Of a stretch of DNA of 36,065 nt, positions 13,802 through 21,263 are shown piece by piece. The notes under the pieces were generated by a model. That model was not told the origin of the DNA, did no database searches, and saw nothing but the letters and a program-made list of their open reading frames with translations. The position numbers were made by a program, and so were the translations under genes. The stretch's first letter is position 1, and each line of letters starts with the position of its first letter. The DNA lies in contig NZ_LIRK01000074.1 in the NCBI RefSeq assembly GCF_001419765.1, forward strand, positions 1 through 36,065. Reading direction: 5' to 3'. This DNA is from Streptomyces torulosus (GTDB lineage: Bacteria > Actinomycetota > Actinomycetes > Streptomycetales > Streptomycetaceae).

Positions 13802-15145
13802 ATGAAGATCAGCAATCACAGAAGCAGGCGCGCCGCCCTGGCCGTCGCCCTCGGATCCGTCCTCGCCCTGACCGCCACCGCCTGCGGTGACGACGGCAGC
13901 GGGACCGGCGGCGACAAGGGCTCCGAGGGCAGCGGCAAGGGCGAGATCGTCTTCTGGGACAACAACGGCGGTGTCCGCACCGACATCTGGAAGGAGATCA
14001 TCGCCGACTTCCAGAAGGCCAACCCGGACATCAAGGTCGAGTACGTCGGCATCGCGGCCACCGAGTACCAGTCGAAGGTCGACACCGCCATCCAGGGCGG
14101 CGGTCTGCCGGACGTCGGTGGTGTCGGCGCGGCCATGGCCGCCGGGTTCGCCGCGCAGGGGGCGCTGGAACCGCTGGACGGCCGGCTCTCCAAGTCCTCC
14201 CTGAACGGCAAGCTCAACGAGGCGATGGTCGAGTCGCTGAAGTCGGCGGGCGGCGGCGAGGCCCTGTACTCGATCCCGACCTCCGCGAACAACGGCGTCC
14301 TCTACTACCGCACCGACCTGTTCAAGGCGGCCGGCCTCGACGAGCCGACCACCTGGGACACGTTCTACAAGGCCGCCGAGAAACTCACGGACAAGGACAA
14401 GAACAAGTTCGGCTACACCATCCGCGGTGGCGCCGGCTCCATCGCCCAGGCGCTGGACGCGATGTACGGGCAGTCGGGCCTCACTTCGTTCTGGGACTCC
14501 AGCGGTGAGAAGACCACCGTGAACGACCCGAAGAACGTGGCGGCGCTGGAGAAATACGTCGGCCTCTACAAGAAGGTCACGCCCGCGGCCGACCTCAACA
14601 ACGACTTCACCAAGATGGTCGCGCAGTTCGACTCCGGCACGATCGGCATGCTCAACCACAACCTGGGCTCCTACCAGGACCATGTGAAGGCGTTCGGCGA
14701 CAAGTTCCGGGGCATCCCGCAGCCGACCGGCCCCGGCGGCAAGCGGGTCCAGGTCTCCAACCCGGTCGACGGGCTCGGCATGTTCAAGAGCTCGAAGAAC
14801 AAGGAGGCCGCCTGGAAGTTCATCGAGTTCGCCATGTCGCACGAGGAGAACTCCAAGTTCAACGAGTCGGCGGGCCAGGTGCCGGCGAACAACGACGCGG
14901 CGAAGGACGAGTGGATCCAGCAGGCGGAGCCGACGAAGCTGGCCGCCGCCGCGCTGACCGACGGGTCGACCTCGATCGTGCAGCTGCCGTACTACCTGCC
15001 GGACTGGAACACGATCTCGAAGGCCGACAACGAGCCGGCCTTCCAGAAGGTGATGGACGGGCAGACGAGTGCGAAGGAGTTCCTCGACTCGCTGGCCGAC
15101 CAGCTGAACAAGGCGCAGGCCGAATGGAACGAGCAGAAGGACTGA
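13802..15145 (+). CDS. Extracellular sugar-binding lipoprotein of an ABC transporter
   Basis: The 447-residue protein is a type-1 (SBP_bac_1) solute-binding protein. A lipoprotein signal ends in LTATAC with the lipidated C28; after a Gly/Ser/Lys-rich linker the mature domain begins GEIVFWDNNGGVRTDIWKEI. Aromatic residues such as WDTFYKAAEKL and YYLPDWNTI are typical of sugar binders. It likely feeds the two permeases at 5291-7134, which lack their own binding protein, although it is about 6.5 kb away. The ATG follows GGAAGG at 13791-13796. The TnpB element ends just upstream, so its native promoter may have been displaced. Ligand unknown, probably a galacturonide or rhamnogalacturonide oligomer. 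Confidence 0.9.
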   Translation: MKISNHRSRRAALAVALGSVLALTATACGDDGSGTGGDKGSEGSGKGEIVFWDNNGGVRTDIWKEIIADFQKANPDIKVEYVGIAATEYQSKVDTAIQGGGLPDVGGVGAAMAAGFAAQGALEPLDGRLSKSSLNGKLNEAMVESLKSAGGGEALYSIPTSANNGVLYYRTDLFKAAGLDEPTTWDTFYKAAEKLTDKDKNKFGYTIRGGAGSIAQALDAMYGQSGLTSFWDSSGEKTTVNDPKNVAALEKYVGLYKKVTPAADLNNDFTKMVAQFDSGTIGMLNHNLGSYQDHVKAFGDKFRGIPQPTGPGGKRVQVSNPVDGLGMFKSSKNKEAAWKFIEFAMSHEENSKFNESAGQVPANNDAAKDEWIQQAEPTKLAAAALTDGSTSIVQLPYYLPDWNTISKADNEPAFQKVMDGQTSAKEFLDSLADQLNKAQAEWNEQKD

Positions 15146-15160
15146 CGCTCCGCTTCGGCG

Positions 15161-15229
15161 GCAGGTCCGCTTCGGCTGCCGGTCCCATTCCGACTGCCGG
15201 TCCGTCTCTGCTGCCGGTCCGTTTCTGCT
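15161..15229 (+). repeat. Four imperfect 17-18 bp tandem repeats
   Basis: Units begin at 15161, 15178, 15196 and 15113+0 offset of the next unit at 15213, with consensus GCCGGTCCGTYTCTGCT. The last two units (15196-15212 and 15213-15229) differ at one base; the first two are more diverged. They lie in the spacer after the binding-protein gene and lead into the hairpin at 15242. Confidence 0.65.
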
Positions 15230-15271
15230 GGTCGCGCAGTTCCCCGCGCCCCTGGAAGAAGGGGCGCGGGG
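15230..15271 (+). terminator. Streptomyces-type hairpin repeat, copy 2; probable terminator of the binding-protein gene
   Basis: CCCCGCGCCCCT (15242-15253) and AGGGGCGCGGGG (15260-15271) form a perfect 12-bp stem around GGAAGA. It is preceded by GTCGCGCAGTT, so the whole is the reverse-complement type of the repeat at 5119. It would stop transcripts from the binding-protein gene before the esterase gene. Confidence 0.65.
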
Positions 15272-15310
15272 GCACCCACCCATATGAAAGGCACCGCACA
15301 ACCTTCGTAT

Positions 15311-15328
15311 CCCGCACGCCTGTTGAGA
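15311..15328 (+). repeat. Leader-like 18-mer, copy 2
   Basis: CCCGCACGCCTGTTGAGA matches 12051-12068 at 16 of 18 positions and sits immediately before the ribosome site of the CE12 gene. Confidence 0.4.
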
Positions 15329-15341
15329 AAGGCACCCGCAC

Positions 15342-16148
15342 GTGTCCCTCACCCGTAGACAGGTCACCACCGCGGCGCTCGCCGCGGTTCCGCTCGCCGT
15401 CGCCGCCACCGGGCCCGCGTCCGCCGCCGTCTCCTCCGGCCGGGTCCGCCGTGAGCCCACGGTCTACCTCGCCGGCGACTCCACCGCCGCCCAGAAGTAC
15501 GCCGACGCCCGGCCCGAGACCGGGTGGGGCATGGCGCTTCCGTTCTTCCTCCGTACCGGGCTGAAGGTCTCCAACCACGCCGTGAACGGGCGGAGTTCGA
15601 AGAGTTTCATCGACGAGGGGCTACTGGACGTCGTCCTGGGGGCCATCCGCCCCGGAGACTTCCTGATCGTCCAGTTCGGTCACAACGACTCCAAGGTCGC
15701 CGACCCCACCCGGTACACCGAGCCGTGGACCACCTACCAGGACTACCTGCGCCAGTACATCGACGGCGCGCGGGCGCGGGGCGCCCGACCGGTCCTCGCC
15801 ACCTCCGTGGAGCGCCGGAAGTTCGACGCGGGCGGGGTGGCGCAGCCGACCCACGGCGAGTACCCGGCGGCCATGCGCGCCCTCGCCCAGGAGGAGGGGG
15901 TCGCCCTCCTCGACATCCAGGCGCTGTCCCTCGCGCTCTGGCAGAAGCTCGGGGTCGAGGAGACCAAGAAGTACTTCAACTGGACCGAGACCGAGCAGGA
16001 CAACACGCACTTCAATCCGCCGGGGGCCATCGCCGTGGCGCGGCTGGTCGCCTCCGAGCTGTTGCGGCGCCGGGTGCTCGCGCCGCGCGACGTGCGCCGG
16101 CTGAACGAGACGGTCCCCGAGTCCTGGATCACCTGGCCCCAGGCGTAG
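15342..16148 (+). CDS. Secreted rhamnogalacturonan acetylesterase (SGNH/GDSL, CE12 type)
   Basis: The 268-residue enzyme starts with a twin-arginine-like signal (SLTRRQVTTAALAAVPLAVA, cleaved near ASAA at about 29). It then has the four SGNH blocks: GDS with nucleophile S47, G83 in NHAVNGRSSKS, N115 in QFGHND, and D220-x2-H223 in DNTHFNPPG. These match the CE12 rhamnogalacturonan acetylesterases, which remove acetyl groups from galacturonic acid in rhamnogalacturonan I and so help the PL4 lyase encoded at 22520. The GTG at 15342 follows GAGAAAGG. A PL1 lyase gene follows 58 nt later in the same direction. Xylan-acetyl activity is possible but less likely in this setting. Confidence 0.9.
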   Translation: MSLTRRQVTTAALAAVPLAVAATGPASAAVSSGRVRREPTVYLAGDSTAAQKYADARPETGWGMALPFFLRTGLKVSNHAVNGRSSKSFIDEGLLDVVLGAIRPGDFLIVQFGHNDSKVADPTRYTEPWTTYQDYLRQYIDGARARGARPVLATSVERRKFDAGGVAQPTHGEYPAAMRALAQEEGVALLDIQALSLALWQKLGVEETKKYFNWTETEQDNTHFNPPGAIAVARLVASELLRRRVLAPRDVRRLNETVPESWITWPQA

Positions 16149-16206
16149 CACTCCGCCCCTCCACGGGCGCCCTCTTCCCCCTTGTTCTTGAAAGGAACCC
16201 GCACCC

Positions 16207-17514
16207 ATGCGTGCTCATGTCTGGCATGCCCATGCCATTACTGCCTTCGCCGGCTGCACCGCCCTCGTCCTCGGGGTCACCGGGACCGGCGTCGCCCAGG
16301 CGGGGTCCCGTGACCTCGGCCGGCAGGTCCTTCCCGCCGGTGACGGCTGGGGCTCGGCCGAGGGAGGCACCAGCGGGGGCTCGGCGGCCGACGCCGAGCA
16401 CGTCTACACCGTCACCACCTGGGCGGAGTTCAAGGCCGCGCTCAGGGACGGCGGCGACGCGCCGAAGATCATCAAGATCAAGGGGATGATCGACGCCGTC
16501 TCCCAGGGCTGCGACGCCTTCGTCACCGGCGGATACGACCTCCAGCAGTACCTGAAGGACTACGACCCGGCCGTGTACGGCAACGACAAGGTCGCCATGG
16601 GCCCGCAGGAGGACGCCCGGGTCGCCTCCGCCGCCCGGCAGGACGCGGAGATCAAGGCCAACATCCCCAGCAACACCACCATCGTCGGCGTCGGCAGGAA
16701 CTCCGGCATCCTCGGCGGCAGCCTCCAGATCAAGGGCGTCCAGAACGTCATCATGCGCAACCTCACCATCGAGGCGCCGCTGGACTGCTTCCCCAAGTGG
16801 GACCCCACCGACGACAACCGCACCGGCAACTGGAACTCCGAGTACGACGCGGTGGTGGTCTACGGCACCCACCATGTGTGGCTCGACCACAACACGTTCA
16901 CCGACGGGCGCTACCCGGACAGCGAACGCCCCGTCTACTTCGGCAAGGTCTTCCAGCAGCACGACGGCCTCACCGACATCGTGCGCGGCGCCAACCACGT
17001 GACCGTGTCCTGGAACCGCTTCGAGAACCACGACAAGAACATGCTGATCGGCAACAGCGACGGTTCCGCCTCCCAGGACGCCGGCAAGCTCAAGGTCACG
17101 ATGCACCACAACCGCTTCGACGGGATCCTCCAGCGCTCCCCGCGCGTGCGGTTCGGACAGGTCGACGTCTACAACAACCACTACGTGGTGAACGAGGAAC
17201 AGAAGGACGACTACTACGTCTTCGGCGTCGGCATCTCCTCGCAGCTGCACGCCACCGACAACGCCATCACGCTGCCCGCCGGGGCCAAGGTCGGCAAGGT
17301 CCTGAAGAAGTGGAACGAGTCCCCGCTGACCGCCGAGAACAACCACGTCAACGGCAGGCTCACCGACCTCATCGCCGTCCACAACGCGGAGATCCCGGCC
17401 GAGACCCTCCAGTCCGGGGCCGGCTGGACGCCGACCCTGCGCAGGAAGGTCGACTCGCCGCGCGCCGTGCCCGCGATCGTCAAGGCCCAGGCGGGCGCGG
17501 GAAAGGTCTGCTGA
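16207..17514 (+). CDS. Secreted pectate lyase, polysaccharide lyase family 1 (second copy)
   Basis: The 435-residue protein has a Sec signal (hydrophobic residues 11-31, cleavage near VAQA) and a PL1 beta-helix. Motifs: VWLDH at 224-228, QHDGLTDIVRGANHVTVSW at 251-269, and LQRSPRVRFGQ at 309-318 with the catalytic arginine among R310, R313 and R315. It is a paralogue of the lyase at 7131, with the same domain order and length, but the two are clearly diverged in sequence, so this is not a recent duplication. It cuts de-esterified homogalacturonan, the product of the pectinesterases encoded directly after it. The ATG follows GAAAGGAA. Its stop overlaps the next start (ATGA-like TGATGA). Confidence 0.93.
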   Translation: MRAHVWHAHAITAFAGCTALVLGVTGTGVAQAGSRDLGRQVLPAGDGWGSAEGGTSGGSAADAEHVYTVTTWAEFKAALRDGGDAPKIIKIKGMIDAVSQGCDAFVTGGYDLQQYLKDYDPAVYGNDKVAMGPQEDARVASAARQDAEIKANIPSNTTIVGVGRNSGILGGSLQIKGVQNVIMRNLTIEAPLDCFPKWDPTDDNRTGNWNSEYDAVVVYGTHHVWLDHNTFTDGRYPDSERPVYFGKVFQQHDGLTDIVRGANHVTVSWNRFENHDKNMLIGNSDGSASQDAGKLKVTMHHNRFDGILQRSPRVRFGQVDVYNNHYVVNEEQKDDYYVFGVGISSQLHATDNAITLPAGAKVGKVLKKWNESPLTAENNHVNGRLTDLIAVHNAEIPAETLQSGAGWTPTLRRKVDSPRAVPAIVKAQAGAGKVC

Positions 17515-18632
17515 TGACCGATCGAGGGACAGCCCTGAGCAGACGGTCGTTCGTCCTCGCGAGCGCCGGGGCCGCGCTCGCGCTCGGGACGGCGGCACCG
17601 GCCCACGCCTCCCGCGGCCGGTCGCCCTTCGGACGGTACGGCTCACCGGACCACCGGCTCGACGAGCGGACGCTGTACGTGCACGCCGGGGGCGCCGGGG
17701 ACTTCACCACCGTGCAGGCCGCCGTCACCGCGGCGACCGGCACCGGCCACACGCTGGTCGTCGCACCCGGCGTCTACCGGGAGACCGTCGCCGTGAGCAC
17801 CGCCCGCAAGGACATGACCTGGATCGGTGCCTCCGGCGACGCCCGCGACGTCACGGTCGTGTACGACAACGCGGCCGGCACCCCCAAGCCCGGCGGCGGC
17901 ACCTACGGTACGACCGGATCGGCGACCACCCTCGTCCAGGGCGACGGGTTCACCGCGCGGGACATCACCTTCGCCAACGACTGGCTGCGTGCCGACCACC
18001 CCGGGATCAGCGGCACTCAGGCCGTCGCCCTCAAGGTGCAGGGCGACCGCTCGGCGTTCGTGCGGTGCCGGTTCCTCGGGCACCAGGACACGCTGTACGC
18101 CGACTCGATGGCGCTCGGCACGTTCGCCCGCCAGTACTTCCGGGACTGCTACGCCGAAGGGGACGTGGACTTCGTCTTCGGCCGGGCCACCGCGGTGTTC
18201 GAACGCTGCCGCTTCCACACCCTGACCCGGACGGACCTCGCGTCCGCCCCGTACGGGTTCGTGTTCGCGCCGTCCACCGCGGGCGCCAACCCGCGCGGCT
18301 ATCTGGTGACCCGGAGCCGGATCACCAGCGGGGCCCCGGACGCCCACTACAAACTGGCCCGGCCGTGGGTGCCCAGCTCCGACACCACCGCCAGGCCCAT
18401 GCTGACCGTCCACGAGAGCCGACTCGGAGCCGGCATCGACGCGGTGTCCCCCTACACCACCATGTCCTCCGGCTTCCCCTGGCAGGACCAGCGGTTCGCG
18501 GAGTACCGGAACACCGGCCCCGGCGCTCGGATCACCGTCCCGGAGAACCGGCCCCAGCTCACCGCGGAGGAGGCCGCCGCGCACACCCGCGAGGCGTACC
18601 TCGGCGACTGGGCACCCTGGGAGGGGTGCTGA
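17514..18632 (+). CDS. Secreted pectinesterase (pectin methylesterase, CE8), first of two
   Basis: The 372-residue protein has a classic Tat signal (LSRRSFVLASAGAALALG, cleaved near AHA at about 32) and a CE8 beta-helix. Visible signatures are GVYRETV (86-92), GTQAVALK with Q169, GHQDTLYA with Q191 and D192 (acid/base), EGDVDFVFG with D219 (nucleophile), and LARPW near the end with the substrate-binding arginine. It removes methyl esters from homogalacturonan, making it a substrate for the pectate lyases. The start shares one base with the upstream lyase stop and has GGGAAAGG before it. The downstream paralogue begins one base after its stop, so three enzymes of the same step are made together. 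Confidence 0.94.
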   Translation: MTDRGTALSRRSFVLASAGAALALGTAAPAHASRGRSPFGRYGSPDHRLDERTLYVHAGGAGDFTTVQAAVTAATGTGHTLVVAPGVYRETVAVSTARKDMTWIGASGDARDVTVVYDNAAGTPKPGGGTYGTTGSATTLVQGDGFTARDITFANDWLRADHPGISGTQAVALKVQGDRSAFVRCRFLGHQDTLYADSMALGTFARQYFRDCYAEGDVDFVFGRATAVFERCRFHTLTRTDLASAPYGFVFAPSTAGANPRGYLVTRSRITSGAPDAHYKLARPWVPSSDTTARPMLTVHESRLGAGIDAVSPYTTMSSGFPWQDQRFAEYRNTGPGARITVPENRPQLTAEEAAAHTREAYLGDWAPWEGC

Positions 18633-18633
18633 C

Positions 18634-19665
18634 GTGCGCCGGCGCACCCTCCTCACCGGGATCGCCGGCGGCCTCGCGGCCGCCGGCGCCACCCCCGCGT
18701 CCGCCGACGCCCGCCGCCGGGTCCTGCACGTCCGGCGCGGCGACTCCGTCCAGGCCGCCGTGGACGCGGTGGACGGCCCCGGCTGGATGATCGTGGTGCA
18801 TCCGGGCACCTATCGCGAGGTCGTCGACATCCCTGTCAGCAAGGCGGAGTTGACACTTCGGGGCGCCTCCCGCGACCCGCGCGCCGCCGTCATCGTCTTC
18901 GACCGGGCGGGCGGCACGCCCAGACCGGAGGGCGGCACGTACGGCACGGCGGGCTCGGCCACCTTCACCTCCGCCGCGCCCGGACTGACCGTGCGTGACG
19001 TGACCCTCGCCAACGACTGGCTGCGCGCCGACCACCCCGACATCACCGGGACCCAGGCCGTGGCCGCGTACGTCACCGGGGACCGCAGCCACTTCGAGAA
19101 CGTCCGCCTCCTCGCCCACCAGGACACCCTCTTCGCGGACACCACCGCGCTCGACGTCTTCGACCGGCAGTACTACCGCCGCTGCCACATCGAGGGCGAC
19201 GTCGACTTCGTCTTCGGCCGGGCACGGGCGGTCTTCGAGTCCTGCCGCTTCCACACGCTCCAGCGGGACGTCTCGTTCACCCCCAAGGGCATGGTCTTCG
19301 CGCCCTCCACCGCCCGTGCCAACCCCTACGGGTTCCTCGCCCTGCGGGGCCGGATCACCTCCGGCGCCGAGCACGGGGCGTACAAGATCGCCCGCCCCTG
19401 GGTCCCGTCGTACGAGACGACCGCCTGGCCCTCCCTGGTCGTCCGGGACACCTGGATCGGCCCCGGCATCGACGCCGTCGCCCCGTACACCAACATGCGC
19501 GAGGCGTACCCGTGGCAGACCATGCGCTTTCGCGAGTACGGCAACTCCGGTCCGGGCGCGGCCGTCACGGTGCCCGAGAACCGGCCGCGGCTCACCGAGG
19601 CCGAGGCCGCCCTGCACACCCGGAGGACATATCTGGGGGACTGGAGGCCCGATGGGTGCCGGTGA
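18634..19665 (+). CDS. Secreted pectinesterase (CE8), second of two
   Basis: The 343-residue paralogue of the preceding gene starts at a GTG one base after that gene's stop. It has a short Tat-like signal (MRRRTLLTGIAGGLAAAGA, cleavage near ASA). CE8 residues are conserved: Q141 (TGTQAVAAY), Q163-D164 (AHQDTLFA), D191 (EGDVDFVFG) and IARPW. The family pattern GTQAVAL is changed to GTQAVAAY here. The two copies share ANDWLRADHP and FAPSTA.ANP.G, so they arose by tandem duplication and then diverged. The end overlaps the start of a broken esterase gene. Confidence 0.93.
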   Translation: MRRRTLLTGIAGGLAAAGATPASADARRRVLHVRRGDSVQAAVDAVDGPGWMIVVHPGTYREVVDIPVSKAELTLRGASRDPRAAVIVFDRAGGTPRPEGGTYGTAGSATFTSAAPGLTVRDVTLANDWLRADHPDITGTQAVAAYVTGDRSHFENVRLLAHQDTLFADTTALDVFDRQYYRRCHIEGDVDFVFGRARAVFESCRFHTLQRDVSFTPKGMVFAPSTARANPYGFLALRGRITSGAEHGAYKIARPWVPSYETTAWPSLVVRDTWIGPGIDAVAPYTNMREAYPWQTMRFREYGNSGPGAAVTVPENRPRLTEAEAALHTRRTYLGDWRPDGCR

Positions 19666-19986
19666 GCCGGGCGCCGACGGCGACCCCGCGGGGGGTGTCC
19701 CCGGCCCGTCGACCCGGGCAGGACCGTGACGGGTTCGGGCGCCGCGCCTTCGTCACGGCGGCGTCGGCCGCCGCGATGCCCGCCGGGACCGGGACCGGGA
19801 CGGCCGCCGGGGCAGCCGCCGGGTCGGGCGAACCCCCGGCCCTCGCCGGTCTCGCCGGTCTCGACGGCGCCCTCCCCGACTTCCACCCCCTCCTCAAGGA
19901 GGAGCTCCACCTGGCCCGACCTCGGCCATGTGTGCACCGCGCCCCAGCAGGACGAGGTCGTCGCATGGCTCGACTCCGTCCTGTGA
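19656..19986 (+). pseudogene. Internally deleted secreted esterase (alpha/beta-hydrolase-like remnant)
   Basis: A GTG at 19656, overlapping the pectinesterase end and preceded by GGAGG at 19642-19646, opens a frame with a Tat-like motif (GFGRRAFVTAASAAAMPAG) and a short mature start DGALPDFHPLLKEEL. The frame then shifts near 19905-19912 to one encoding PDLGHVCTAPQQDEVVAWLD and a stop at 19986. That last piece looks like the C-terminal GH...AWLD end of an alpha/beta hydrolase, with the catalytic histidine region. From memory, the DFxPLLxEEL start resembles the beginning of dienelactone-hydrolase-like acetyl esterases. The central catalytic part is absent, so the gene is dead. Family naming is tentative. 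Confidence 0.55.
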
Positions 19987-20021
19987 ACCACCCCACCCGC
20001 ACGAGAAAGGAACCGCTCTCC

Positions 20022-21134
20022 ATGTCTCGTCGTACCACTCTCGCCCTGGGCACCGCCCTGGCCGTCGGCGCCGGGCTGGCGGTGCTCCCCACCCAGGCGC
20101 ACGCCGCGACCGTCGTCGTCAACACCACGACCGCCCTGTCCAACGCCCTCAAGAACGCCACCCCGGGCACGGTCATCCAGGTGCGCGGCGGCACGTACTA
20201 CCCGACGGCCACCCTCCAGTCCACGGCGAACGGCAGTTCCTCCAGCCGGATATACCTCCAGCCGTACGGCTCGGAGACCGTGAAGATCGACGGTTCGAAC
20301 CTCCCCGACGGCGACTGGATCTTCAAGCTGACCGCGGACCACTGGACCGTCTCCGGGATCACCTTCCAGAACTCCCCGGACAGCGCGGTCGTCTGCCAGT
20401 CCTGTGCCTCCACGGTCTGGGACACCATCAAGACCATCAACGGCGGCGACTCCGGCTTCACACTCACCGGCGACGGCACCACCAACAACACCGTCCGCAA
20501 CATCGACTCCTACGGCCACTACGACCCGGCCAACCACGGGGAGAACGCCGACGGCATCGCCGTGAAGTTCGGCTCCGGCGGCGGCAACCTCATCACCGGG
20601 GCCCGTCTCTACAACAACGCGGACGACGGCCTGGACTTCTGGTCGTTCTCCTCGCCCGTCACCGTCGAGCACACCTGGGCGATGGGCAACGGCAAGAACC
20701 GCTGGGGCGACTCCGCGTTCGCGGGCGACGGCAACGGCTACAAGCTGGGCGGCGACGGCGAGACCGTGGCCCATGTCATCAACAACTCGGCGGCCTGGGA
20801 CAACGCCGGCAACGGCTTCACCGAGAACAGCAACAAGGGCGCCATCGTCATCAACCGCACCACCGCCTACGCCAACGCCAAATGGGGCTACTACTTCGCG
20901 ACCGGCGCGGCCCGCCTCGGCAGGAACCTGGCCGTCGGCAACGGCTCCGGTGCGGTCACCAAGGGCTCGTCGGTCGTCTCGTCCGGCAACACCTGGGACT
21001 CCGGCGTCTCCACGCCCGCGTTCCGCTCCACCAACGCCTCAACGACGTACAACGCCCGCCAGTCGAACGGCGCGCTGCCCGCGACCACGTTCCTGACCAC
21101 GGGCAGCACGACGATCGGGGCGACGATGGACTGA
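20022..21134 (+). CDS. Secreted PL9 pectate lyase, first of a tandem pair
   Basis: The 370-residue protein has a Sec signal (MSRRTTLALGTALAVGAGLA, cleaved near AHA at 28) and a right-handed beta-helix. The PL9 active-site pattern matches the Dickeya Pel9A residues as I recall them (D209, D233, D234, D237, K273): here D177 (ENADGIAVK), D201, D202, D205 (NADDGLDFW) and K241 (GNGYKLGG), with exactly the same spacings of 24, 1, 3 and 36. So calcium-assisted lysine-base cleavage of polygalacturonate is expected. The ATG at 20022 follows GAGAAAGGAA. It lacks carbohydrate-binding modules. The next gene is a close paralogue. Confidence 0.92.
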   Translation: MSRRTTLALGTALAVGAGLAVLPTQAHAATVVVNTTTALSNALKNATPGTVIQVRGGTYYPTATLQSTANGSSSSRIYLQPYGSETVKIDGSNLPDGDWIFKLTADHWTVSGITFQNSPDSAVVCQSCASTVWDTIKTINGGDSGFTLTGDGTTNNTVRNIDSYGHYDPANHGENADGIAVKFGSGGGNLITGARLYNNADDGLDFWSFSSPVTVEHTWAMGNGKNRWGDSAFAGDGNGYKLGGDGETVAHVINNSAAWDNAGNGFTENSNKGAIVINRTTAYANAKWGYYFATGAARLGRNLAVGNGSGAVTKGSSVVSSGNTWDSGVSTPAFRSTNASTTYNARQSNGALPATTFLTTGSTTIGATMD

Positions 21135-21263
21135 GCCGGACTTTCGAGAACTTTCGGCGATGCGCGGCAACCTTTCGCCGCGGGGCGACGACCAGTGACA
21201 GAAGCGGGCCGGGGCGGCCCCTCCGGCCCGCTTCGCTCCTCGTCCCCCGAGAAAGGAACCCCC

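Noticed and set aside
15284..15358. A 24-codon frame starting ATGAAAGGCACC upstream of the CE12 gene
   Set aside because: It overlaps the CE12 start, has no ribosome site at a proper distance and no sign of conservation that can be judged.
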